Source of the DNA: Cuniculiplasma sp052315415
GTDB lineage: Archaea > Thermoplasmatota > Thermoplasmata > Thermoplasmatales > Thermoplasmataceae
DNA length: 64,000 nt
Direction: 5' to 3'
Assembly: GCA_052315415.1 (NCBI GenBank)
Contig: JBLSDH010000002.1
Location: forward strand, 62,001-126,000
Shown here: positions 45,414-52,579 of the stretch, in pieces
How the letters are laid out: each line of letters begins with the position of its first letter
Numbering within the stretch: position 1 is the first letter of the stretch
Notes under the pieces: generated by a model
Seen by the model: the letters and a program-made list of their open reading frames with translations, nothing else
Database searches by the model: none
What the model was told of the DNA's origin: nothing
Program-made: the position numbers and the translations under genes

Positions 45414-46916
45414 TTATATAGGTGCTTTTAAATGTTCTTTCATTTCTTCCATTAAATTAAGCATTTTTTCAATATCTTTGTAAATAGGCCTATCATTTTC
45501 CAACTTTGGAATGGACTTCCTTATTATGTTGTAAATTCTGTATGTTTCCTCAGAATGCTTTTTTCCTGAGAGATCAACAGCTTGAGATGCCATTAAGAAT
45601 TCAGTGGCTATTATTGTTCTTAAATTTTTGTTGATCTCCTCAAGTTTTATTGCAGAATTTGCCCCCATACTTACATGATCTTCCTGATTTGCACATGTTG
45701 GAATAGAATCGGCAGAATTTGGCCAACTGAGCATTTTATTTCTGTTGCAAAGTGCAGCAGCATTGTACTGAGCAATCATAAATCCCGAGTTTATTCCACT
45801 GTTATTAACAAGAAATGGAGGAAGTCCACTAAGATTATTATCTGAGATTCTTGCAATCCTTCTCTCAATCATATTTCCCAGATCAGTTAAGGCAATTGCC
45901 AAAAAATCGCACACAAGGGCTACAGGTTCACCGTGAAAATTTCCGCAGGAAATATATTCTTCATCCTTTATTAGTGGGTTGTCTGTTGTTGAATTCATTT
46001 CGTTTTCAAGGACCGATTTAACATATTGAATAGTATCGAAAACTGCTCCATAAACCTGAGGTGTACATCTGATAGTATATGCATCCTGAATCTTTAACCT
46101 GTCAGCTTCATCCGTTGACTTGCTCGTAGATAGTTTATCAAAAAGAAATGAAGCTATCTTGCTCTGACCCTCCTGTTTTCTTGATTTGACGGCCCAATCT
46201 GTAAATGCTTTCTTTGTGGCTGAGAGTGTGTCCATTGACATTAGGGCTGATGATGTGGCTAAATCCAAATTTTCTTTGGCATTTATGAGTTCTACCATAC
46301 CCACGCCTGTGATGTATGATGTTCCGTTTATGAATGAAATTGCTTCTTTTTCTTTTAATTTGTAGGGTTCCATTCCATTTTGATTAAACCATTCCGATGA
46401 TTTTACTCTCTTACCATCATCTATTATCTCTCCTTCCCCTATTATGGCCAGACATGCATGTGAAAGTGGAGCTAGGTCTCCGCTTGCCCCCACAGAACCA
46501 TATCTTGGAATGAATATGTGAACTCTTTTGTTTATAATGTCTAATATTTTATTAATTAAATCCATAGAAACACCAGAATAACCTCTTGAAAGGCTGTTTG
46601 CCCTAACTAAAAGGATTCCCATTACATGCTCAAGGCTTAGAGGTTCACCAGAACCTGCCGAATGGCTTCTGATTAAGTTAAGTTGTAAGGATATGGCATC
46701 TTTAGAATCAACATTTGTTGTTAAGAGACTACCAAAACCAGTGTTTACTCCGTATATTTTTTTCCCTGAATTTAAAAGACTCTCAAGACTTTTTCTTGAT
46801 TTTAATATATTTTCTTTAGCGTTATCAGAAAGAGTTACTTTGAAACCTTTAAAAACAACATTGTAAAAATCCATAAATTTCAAATTTTCTCCATCAATTT
46901 TTACCTCATTTTCCAT
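45414..46916 (-). CDS. hutH: Histidine ammonia-lyase
   Basis: 500 aa of the MIO-dependent ammonia-lyase family. YGVNTGFGSL supplies the catalytic Tyr and SVGASGDLAPLSH the self-cyclising Ala144-Ser145-Gly146. YSIRCTPQVYGA-like and NSTTDNPL segments are also present. It deaminates histidine to urocanate. No other hut genes lie nearby, so urocanate's fate is not shown here. Likely leaderless: an AATTTAATTACC box lies about 28 nt upstream of ATG 46916. Confidence 0.95.
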   Translation of the reverse strand: MENEVKIDGENLKFMDFYNVVFKGFKVTLSDNAKENILKSRKSLESLLNSGKKIYGVNTGFGSLLTTNVDSKDAISLQLNLIRSHSAGSGEPLSLEHVMGILLVRANSLSRGYSGVSMDLINKILDIINKRVHIFIPRYGSVGASGDLAPLSHACLAIIGEGEIIDDGKRVKSSEWFNQNGMEPYKLKEKEAISFINGTSYITGVGMVELINAKENLDLATSSALMSMDTLSATKKAFTDWAVKSRKQEGQSKIASFLFDKLSTSKSTDEADRLKIQDAYTIRCTPQVYGAVFDTIQYVKSVLENEMNSTTDNPLIKDEEYISCGNFHGEPVALVCDFLAIALTDLGNMIERRIARISDNNLSGLPPFLVNNSGINSGFMIAQYNAAALCNRNKMLSWPNSADSIPTCANQEDHVSMGANSAIKLEEINKNLRTIIATEFLMASQAVDLSGKKHSEETYRIYNIIRKSIPKLENDRPIYKDIEKMLNLMEEMKEHLKAPI

Positions 46917-47052
46917 ATTTTTTAAATTGAGTTAAGGTAATTAAATTTGTTTTTTTTAGATTAATTTTCCACTCATGTGTAAAAAAATATTTTTTATATA
47001 AATTAAATGTTCATTTACTTAACGTTTAATTATATTAATTTGTTTAACCAAT
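46917..47052. promoter_or_regulatory. Divergent promoter region hutH / P450
   Basis: A 136-nt AT-rich spacer. TATA-like elements are at about 46939-46950 for hutH (minus) and TTTAATTATATT at 47025-47036 for the P450 (plus), both 23-28 nt from the start codon, fitting leaderless transcripts. GTTTAA occurs twice around the P450 box as a direct repeat and could be an operator, but this is weak. A third box (TTTTTATATAAATT near 46990) lies centrally. Confidence 0.4.
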
Positions 47053-48189
47053 ATGGATGAATTTAAAGCTAGAGAACCATTTGGATACTACTCAAAAATG
47101 AGGAAAGAAAATCCTGTTTTTAGGGACAAAGAATACGGATTGTGGAACGTTTTCAAATATGATGATGTAAGAACGGTACTGGGAAATTTTAACCTTTTCT
47201 CCTCACAATTTGGAAAGGCTTTTAACCCCGCAGGCGGTCCAATTTCTGAAAGCATTATAAACCTTGACCCGCCTAGGCATACAAAACTGAGAAATATTGT
47301 TTCAAAAGCATTTACTCCAAGATCTATTGAAAAAATGGCACCATTAATAGACCGTATCACAAATGAACTTATTGAAAAAATGAAGAACAAGAAGGAATTC
47401 GATGTTGTATCAGATTTCACCTCACCTCTACCGGTCATTGTAATTGCCAGGATTATGGGAATACCTGAAAAAGATATGGTTAAATTCAAGGAGTGGTCGG
47501 ATGTAATAGTTGGTGGAGATGAGGAACAGTATAAAGAATTTCCAATAAAAATGCGTGAAATGATACAGTATTTTCAGGATATGGTTAAGATTAAAGAGAA
47601 AGACCCTCAGGATGATCTTATAACTGCAATCATCAACGCCGAGGTGGATGGGGAGAAACTGACAACACTTGAAATGATGGGTTTCTTTATACTTCTACTT
47701 GTGGCAGGTAATGAAACAACAACAAATCTTATCTCGAACACTTTTTATACATTAAATGAGAATAAAAATGCAAGGGAAGAGCTATTAGGAGATGAAAAAC
47801 TAATACCTCAGGCAATAGAGGAAGTTCTTAGGTACAGAAGCCCTGTTCAATCAATTTACAGGGTTGCTAAAAAAGATGTTGAAATTTCTGGGGTTAAAAT
47901 ACCTGCAGGTTCCATAGTGGTACCTTGGATTGGTTCTGCCAACAGGGATGAAACTGTATTTGAAAAGCCAGATGCCTTTGATATACACAGAGATACAAAA
48001 AAACATATTGCGTTTGGAGAGGGTATACATTACTGTCTTGGAGCTCCCTTGGCAAGACTTGAAAGCAGAATAGCAATTACAAGGTTTCTTGAAAACTTCA
48101 AAGAATACAGTATAGATTTCAAAAAGCCAATTGTACCTCAAAGCAGTCAGATAGTTTATGGATTTAAGGAACTTCATATAATTCAATAA
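47053..48189 (+). CDS. Cytochrome P450, soluble CYP119/CYP231-like
   Basis: 378 aa. I-helix LLLVAGNETTTNLIS (oxygen activation), K-helix EEVLRYRSP (ExxR at 257-260), and the haem loop FGEGIHYCLGAPLAR with Cys328 as the iron ligand. No membrane anchor, so cytosolic; the short length is typical of thermoacidophilic archaeal P450s such as CYP119 and Picrophilus CYP231. The substrate is unknown and no ferredoxin or reductase gene is adjacent. It is divergent from hutH and upstream of the Hsp20 gene by 41 nt. Confidence 0.93.
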   Translation: MDEFKAREPFGYYSKMRKENPVFRDKEYGLWNVFKYDDVRTVLGNFNLFSSQFGKAFNPAGGPISESIINLDPPRHTKLRNIVSKAFTPRSIEKMAPLIDRITNELIEKMKNKKEFDVVSDFTSPLPVIVIARIMGIPEKDMVKFKEWSDVIVGGDEEQYKEFPIKMREMIQYFQDMVKIKEKDPQDDLITAIINAEVDGEKLTTLEMMGFFILLLVAGNETTTNLISNTFYTLNENKNAREELLGDEKLIPQAIEEVLRYRSPVQSIYRVAKKDVEISGVKIPAGSIVVPWIGSANRDETVFEKPDAFDIHRDTKKHIAFGEGIHYCLGAPLARLESRIAITRFLENFKEYSIDFKKPIVPQSSQIVYGFKELHIIQ

Positions 48190-48230
48190 TTTTTAGGAAA
48201 AAGTTAAATAAAGTTTTACCATTTTATTTT

Positions 48231-48620
48231 ATGGCATCAATCTATGGTCCTATAAAATATTTTTCTGATGAACTGATGAAAACAATAAATGAAAGATCAA
48301 AGGAAATACTGTCATTTCTATATCCTCCTGCAACAGTGTATGAAGAAAATGGAGAACTTGTTGTGAAGCTGGATATGCCAGGGTTCAAAAAGGAAGACAT
48401 TTCAGTAAAGGTTAGTAAGAATTCATTAGAGATAAGTGCTGAAAGAGAACCTTTGAAAAACAAAAATATAATATTAAATCAGAGACCGGAAAAAATATGG
48501 AAAACAATCTCTCTGCCCCTTGAAATATCAGAGGAAGAGGACATTGTAGCAAAATATGAGGCAGGCGTTTTACACTTGCGCATGAAAATTAAGGGCTTGC
48601 GTACTTTAAAAATAGAATGA
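48231..48620 (+). CDS. Hsp20/alpha-crystallin family small heat-shock protein
   Basis: 129 aa. The alpha-crystallin domain (about 38-125) shows ELVVKLDMPGFKKEDISVKVSKNSLEISAERE, and a late GVLHLRMKIKGLRTLKIE strand replaces the usual A-x-x-x-G-V-L motif followed by I/V-x-I/V. The short helical N-terminal arm is typical. It holds unfolded proteins for DnaK. An AT-rich box lies upstream; no SD. Confidence 0.88.
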   Translation: MASIYGPIKYFSDELMKTINERSKEILSFLYPPATVYEENGELVVKLDMPGFKKEDISVKVSKNSLEISAEREPLKNKNIILNQRPEKIWKTISLPLEISEEEDIVAKYEAGVLHLRMKIKGLRTLKIE

Positions 48621-48678
48621 ACATTTTCTTTTTGTTTATAATTAGTTAAATTTAATAATAGATAATTTATGTTATTTT

Positions 48679-48999
48679 ATGGATATGGCTTCATTACTAT
48701 CGAACCCATTATTTGAGCTGTTACTAATTTTTGTTGATGGATTGCTATTTGGTCTGGCATTCAAAAAAGGGCTCACATCTGTTATTCTTATTATAGTGGC
48801 TGTTTTACTTGCAGAATATATTAATTTTTCAGTGATTCCGGCATCAACATTAAGTACATTTGAAACGGATATCAAAAATCATATAATTTACCTGATTAAT
48901 AATATAAATACAATTATACCTTTTCATACGGCTGGTGCAATAACAGTTTCTGTTATTGTATTCGTCATTGGACTTGTGATAGGATATTTGAAGGGTTAA
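48679..48999 (+). CDS. Small three-helix membrane protein at start of ESCRT-like locus
   Basis: 106 aa, not recognised. Hydrophobic segments at about 9-28, 31-50 and 84-104 with a polar loop (FETDIKNHIIYLINNIN) between the second and third, and a LysGly end. The ORF has convincing codon use and its own ATG. It is 69 nt before the coiled-coil gene on the same strand; the spacer has a TATA-like element, so it may be a separate transcript. It could be a membrane component of the following system, but that is only positional. Confidence 0.55.
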   Translation: MDMASLLSNPLFELLLIFVDGLLFGLAFKKGLTSVILIIVAVLLAEYINFSVIPASTLSTFETDIKNHIIYLINNINTIIPFHTAGAITVSVIVFVIGLVIGYLKG

Positions 49000-49034
49000 T
49001 ATTTACATTTTAATTTATTTTGCATCAATAAAAG

Positions 49035-49044
49035 TTTAAATATT
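49035..49044 (+). promoter_or_regulatory. Likely TATA box for the ESCRT-like/AAA gene set
   Basis: TTTAAATATT preceded by an A-rich BRE-like stretch (ATAAAAG) lies about 30 nt before ATG 49069. All later genes to 52579 follow with overlaps or gaps below 10 nt, so this is probably the single promoter of the five-gene set. Confidence 0.5.
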
Positions 49045-49068
49045 TTGTTAGGTTAAATAATTGATAAA

Positions 49069-49635
49069 ATGTTTGGAAGAAATAAGAAAAATAAGGATCC
49101 ACTTGAAGAAAAAAAGGAAAAACTTAAAGATGATCTAGAAAAACAGAAATTACTTTTGCAGGAAAAACGTGCAGAATATGAATCCTTGAAAAAAGATTAT
49201 GATGAAAAGTTTGAAAAATTTGACAAGGCTTCAGATATTGAGGCAGAAATTCTGGCACCAGAACTTGACATGCTTGATGAGGATATTCAAACTGTCATAA
49301 GTGATATATCAGAGATTGGAACCAATATAAGAAATTTGAGAAAACTCCTGGGAAGCATACCGGAGGCTGATATAGGTATAACCTCAGTAACTGAAAACGA
49401 GATAGATGATATAATGAGACAGGGAACCCTGATAAGGAAGAAGAACAAGGAGAAACAAAAGAGAATAAATGAGAAAATGAATCTGTATGGAAAAATAAGC
49501 TCCAGTTATGGTGGAGCAGAACAGGTTGAAAGTAAACATATGAAGATGAGAGAAAGAATGAAAAAGGAGAGAGAGGATTTTTCTCCTGAAACCCAAAAAC
49601 AGGAAGATGAAAAAAAAAGAGAGAATAATCAGTGA
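49069..49635 (+). CDS. Coiled-coil protein, first gene of ESCRT-like operon
   Basis: 188 aa, highly charged and almost entirely helical. A basic start (FGRNKKNKDP) precedes a coiled coil (about 12-95) and a second helical part (105-165), then a disordered charged tail. The basic tip, helical hairpin and charged tail resemble ESCRT-III/PspA-type proteins in outline, but I see no residue-level signature, so this is a structural guess. Its stop TGA overlaps the possible GTG start of the next gene, an AAA ATPase of the Vps4 clade, implying partnership. Confidence 0.6.
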   Translation: MFGRNKKNKDPLEEKKEKLKDDLEKQKLLLQEKRAEYESLKKDYDEKFEKFDKASDIEAEILAPELDMLDEDIQTVISDISEIGTNIRNLRKLLGSIPEADIGITSVTENEIDDIMRQGTLIRKKNKEKQKRINEKMNLYGKISSSYGGAEQVESKHMKMRERMKKEREDFSPETQKQEDEKKRENNQ

Positions 49636-49640
49636 TAATT

Positions 49641-50849
49641 ATGGCTTCAAGTGAAAACCGCCTGCAAATAGACAATCTTAAGATTGTGTTAAGAAAAAGG
49701 ATAGAGGAATATTACAGTATAAAGGATAGGGACGAAATAAAAGCTCAGGAAATCTGTTATGAGATCATATCAAAATTAAAGGTTCTCTCGGCAATGGACG
49801 TAGAGAATAAAAGCAAATATGTGAAAGCAATTAATGATTGGACTGAAATAGTAGGCGGCAATTCAACAAGGAATGGAAGGGCTGAGGCCAATTACGAATA
49901 TAAAAGAAAAAATGGCACAGACGGACAAAAAAACAATAAAAATCAAGATGATCTGATTGATAAAATGGATCAAAGCTTCAGACAAAGGGTTCTCTCCATG
50001 ATCACGAGGTCTAATATTAAAACATCGGACATTGGTGGAATGGAAAAAGAAAAAAAGGAGCTTGCAGAGACCATATTTTTTGCAGTGTCCGAGCCTGAAA
50101 AAAATGTCCAAAAAACATTCATCAGAAATATATTGCTATATGGGCCCCCAGGATGTGGTAAAACTACCCTTGCCAGAGCAGTAAGCAACTCAATGAATGT
50201 CACTTTCTTTTATGCTGATATTTCAGGACTTGTCTCCCGTTACGTGGGTGATTCAGAAAGAATAATCCATACCCTATATGAAGTTGCAAAGGAGATGAGC
50301 CCTTCAATCATTTTTATGGATGAAATTGAGTCTCTAATGAAAAATAGGGAGAAAAACGATTCAAATGTTACTTCAATAATCCAGGTATTTCTTGCAGAAC
50401 TGGATGGATTTTCAAAAGATAACCGTTTTGTGCTTACCATTGGTGCGACAAACCTGCCTTGGGAACTTGACAATGCAATACTTTCAAGATTTCAGAAAAG
50501 AATGTATATAGGACTGCCAGATGATCTAACAAGAAAGCAGGTTATCTTAAATCTTATAGAAGGAAAGGGTTATAGACTTGAAACTAAAATAGATGAACTT
50601 TTATCCAGGACACAAGGATTCAGTAACCGTGACCTTGAATATCTCTGCACAGAAGCAATTAATTCAATGTACAGGAGGTACAATGAAGATAGCCTTGAGC
50701 AATTCCTCAGTGGAAACAAAACAAATAAAAAATTGAAGGTTGGTCCCATTACAATGGAGGATTTTGAGAAAGGTTTCAAGGCAGTGAATATCATTCCTGG
50801 AATGTATGATGAAACAAAATACCTGGAATGGAATAGAAGTTCAAACTGA
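49641..50849 (+). CDS. Vps4-clade AAA ATPase with helical N-terminal (MIT-like) domain
   Basis: 402 aa from ATG 49641 (GTGAT 4 nt upstream as SD; in-frame GTG 49632 is an alternative). Residues about 5-70 form three helices where Vps4 has its MIT domain. The single AAA module has GPPGCGKT (168-175), Walker B IIFMDEIES (Asp227-Glu228), sensor-1 GATN (Asn271) and pore loop RYVGDSE (200-206). The segment NLPWELDNAILSRFQKRMYI is close to the Vps4/katanin-clade signature, unlike RPGRFD of Cdc48/PAN. Only one arginine remains at the finger (SRF for RRRF). Expected job: disassembling helical filament partners encoded on each side. Confidence 0.85.
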   Translation: MASSENRLQIDNLKIVLRKRIEEYYSIKDRDEIKAQEICYEIISKLKVLSAMDVENKSKYVKAINDWTEIVGGNSTRNGRAEANYEYKRKNGTDGQKNNKNQDDLIDKMDQSFRQRVLSMITRSNIKTSDIGGMEKEKKELAETIFFAVSEPEKNVQKTFIRNILLYGPPGCGKTTLARAVSNSMNVTFFYADISGLVSRYVGDSERIIHTLYEVAKEMSPSIIFMDEIESLMKNREKNDSNVTSIIQVFLAELDGFSKDNRFVLTIGATNLPWELDNAILSRFQKRMYIGLPDDLTRKQVILNLIEGKGYRLETKIDELLSRTQGFSNRDLEYLCTEAINSMYRRYNEDSLEQFLSGNKTNKKLKVGPITMEDFEKGFKAVNIIPGMYDETKYLEWNRSSN

Positions 50850-50858
50850 GATGATAAT

Positions 50859-51455
50859 ATGGAAAATGAAAAATTTTCAGGTTTTTATGATCTTTGGAAA
50901 AACTATGGTGATAAAAATCTGCTTAAAAAAAAGAATTTAAAAGCAGTTAGCAGACAATGTCAGAACACTTACCTTGATCTCAAAAAAATTCAGGATGACT
51001 TGAAGAGATTGAATGAAATCCTTGCCGGTATTAATAGTGATGATCCAATGGGAAAACTGGACTCAGAAAATGTAAAAAACAAGATCAAATTAAAAAAAGA
51101 GGAATTTGAATCAGAGATAAGAAAATACAGGGTTCTCTTTTTCATGAATGAGGTGAGCCATAAGGCGTATATTGAAAAGGATAAGGATTTTAAAAAAATT
51201 AAGAAATTACTAACGATGAAAAACCAGAAAAAATTCAAAGAATCAGTTGAAAGGGTAAATGAAGTAATAAGAAAAACAATTTTTAGAGCAGATATAAATA
51301 TTGATGAACTAAAGAGATCCATTGACGTGACAAATGCATTTGCAAACCCGGAAAATTTCAGAAATGATATAAGTAGTACCACTAAAAAACAAATTTATGA
51401 TGTTGAAAAAAAAGAAAATGAAAGCAAAGATGAGAATGAGGGGGTACTTACTTGA
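50859..51455 (+). CDS. Helical charged protein in ESCRT-like operon
   Basis: 198 aa, not recognised. About 85 percent predicted helix by eye: an N-terminal hairpin (residues 25-110, LKAVSRQCQNTYLDLKKI ... KIKLKKEEFESEIRKYRVLFF), then helices to about 165 and an acidic disordered tail. A basic N-terminal half and acidic C-terminal half is the charge pattern of ESCRT-III proteins, yet no specific motif confirms membership. It starts 9 nt after the AAA gene and its stop overlaps the TTG start of the next gene. Confidence 0.6.
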   Translation: MENEKFSGFYDLWKNYGDKNLLKKKNLKAVSRQCQNTYLDLKKIQDDLKRLNEILAGINSDDPMGKLDSENVKNKIKLKKEEFESEIRKYRVLFFMNEVSHKAYIEKDKDFKKIKKLLTMKNQKKFKESVERVNEVIRKTIFRADINIDELKRSIDVTNAFANPENFRNDISSTTKKQIYDVEKKENESKDENEGVLT

Positions 51456-51961
51456 CCGGTTTCCTAAAAAGATATTCAGAAAATAAGGAATATGAACAGA
51501 AAATGAAGGTTGAAAGTGTAAGAATAAAGGCGGAAAATCTTGCAAATCATTGTGATATTCTTTCAAAAAAATACAATGAAATGGGAAATAATGCAGATGC
51601 AATTGGGAATCAGACATTGGCAAAAACGTTCAGAGAAAAAGAGGATTTTATGAAAAAACAGAGTGCAAGAATTAGATCATTCATTCTTTTGATGGACGAT
51701 GTTTCTATGATGAAAGGGCAGTTTGAGATACTCAGTGGTTTTTCATCTGTGATTAGAGATTTTATAGGAACCCTTTCAAGGAAAAACAAGAGTGCTTGGA
51801 TATCTCAAATGGAAAAAAACTTTGAGATGGCAATGATTCAAAGTGATAAAATCACTGCTGCTTTTAAGGATCTTTTGGATGTTTCTGAGAACAGTGATCT
51901 TGCAACAACCTTAAGTGAAATGCAGAAAGAAATAGATAATGTAAATAATGAGAAGGTGTAG
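51452..51961 (+). CDS. ESCRT-III-like helical protein A
   Basis: 169 aa, start TTG 51452 overlapping the previous stop. Basic helix 1 (KMKVESVRIKAENLANHC), a loop, helix 2 (QTLAKTFREKEDFMKKQSAR) continuing as IRSFILLMDDVSMMKGQFEI, then shorter helices (SSVIRDFIGTLSRKN; MEKNFEMAMIQSDKI) and an acidic tail. The order long hairpin, two or three short helices, acidic end is that of Snf7/CHMP/CdvB proteins, which polymerise on membranes and are disassembled by Vps4. Sequence identity is low; a profile or structure comparison is needed to be sure. Confidence 0.6.
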   Translation: MTGFLKRYSENKEYEQKMKVESVRIKAENLANHCDILSKKYNEMGNNADAIGNQTLAKTFREKEDFMKKQSARIRSFILLMDDVSMMKGQFEILSGFSSVIRDFIGTLSRKNKSAWISQMEKNFEMAMIQSDKITAAFKDLLDVSENSDLATTLSEMQKEIDNVNNEKV

Positions 51962-51964
51962 AAA

Positions 51965-52579
51965 ATGGGTAGATTGATAAAAAGTAATGAAGAAAAATGG
52001 TTTGAAACAAAGTCGATGATAAGGCAGAGCTATAATACCATAGACAAGTTGATTAGAAATGAACAAAATCTTCTTAAAAGATCTATTGAAACACTGAAAG
52101 CTTCAGCAAAACAGAAAAACAAACAACAGCTGATGAATTCTGTTGGACAGATAAGGAGGATAACTGCTGTGATCCAGTATCTTAAATCATTTCAGATCTA
52201 TCTAACGAATTCCGAGATTACATTTGAACAGATAAGATCAGAAGTTGAAATGCACAATATGATGAAAAAAATTAACGAAGATATGGGAAAGGTCATGCTA
52301 ACTCCTCAACAGGCAAACATGATAGAATCAAATATAGAAAAAATAGCCAGTAACACAGAGAATCTGGAAAGAAGAATGCAAGAGCAGTACACTATGCTTC
52401 AGGGAGCACTCAATAAATATGGAGAGTCTGACGGGACAGCAGAGAAAATAATTGAAGACATAACAGGTAAAAAGATTTCAGAGATAATGGGAGAGAGTTC
52501 TTCATCTGAAGACAGTGAAATTGATGCGTTACTGAAAAAACTGGTCGGAGACTCTATTGATGATCAAAAGATTAGTTGA
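51965..52579 (+). CDS. ESCRT-III-like helical protein B with MIM-like C-terminus
   Basis: 204 aa; AAGGTG precedes ATG 51965. Helices at about 10-50 (LLKRSIETLKASAKQKNK) and 53-83 (QLMNSVGQIRRITAVIQYLK) form a basic hairpin; shorter helices follow (ITFEQIRSEVEMHNMMKKI; QQANMIESNIEKIASNTENL), then an acidic linker and a terminal amphipathic helix EIDALLKKL (185-193). That last element resembles the MIM1 motif (L-x-x-R/K-L) by which ESCRT-III tails dock into MIT domains of Vps4. It is the best ESCRT-III candidate here. Its 3' end overlaps the convergent membrane-protein gene by 8 nt. Confidence 0.65.
   Translation: MGRLIKSNEEKWFETKSMIRQSYNTIDKLIRNEQNLLKRSIETLKASAKQKNKQQLMNSVGQIRRITAVIQYLKSFQIYLTNSEITFEQIRSEVEMHNMMKKINEDMGKVMLTPQQANMIESNIEKIASNTENLERRMQEQYTMLQGALNKYGESDGTAEKIIEDITGKKISEIMGESSSSEDSEIDALLKKLVGDSIDDQKIS

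Noticed and set aside
49295..49675. 126-aa Phe/Ser-rich minus-strand ORF opposite the coiled-coil gene
   Set aside because: Mirror of Glu/Lys codons; such antisense frames accompany every coiled-coil gene here.
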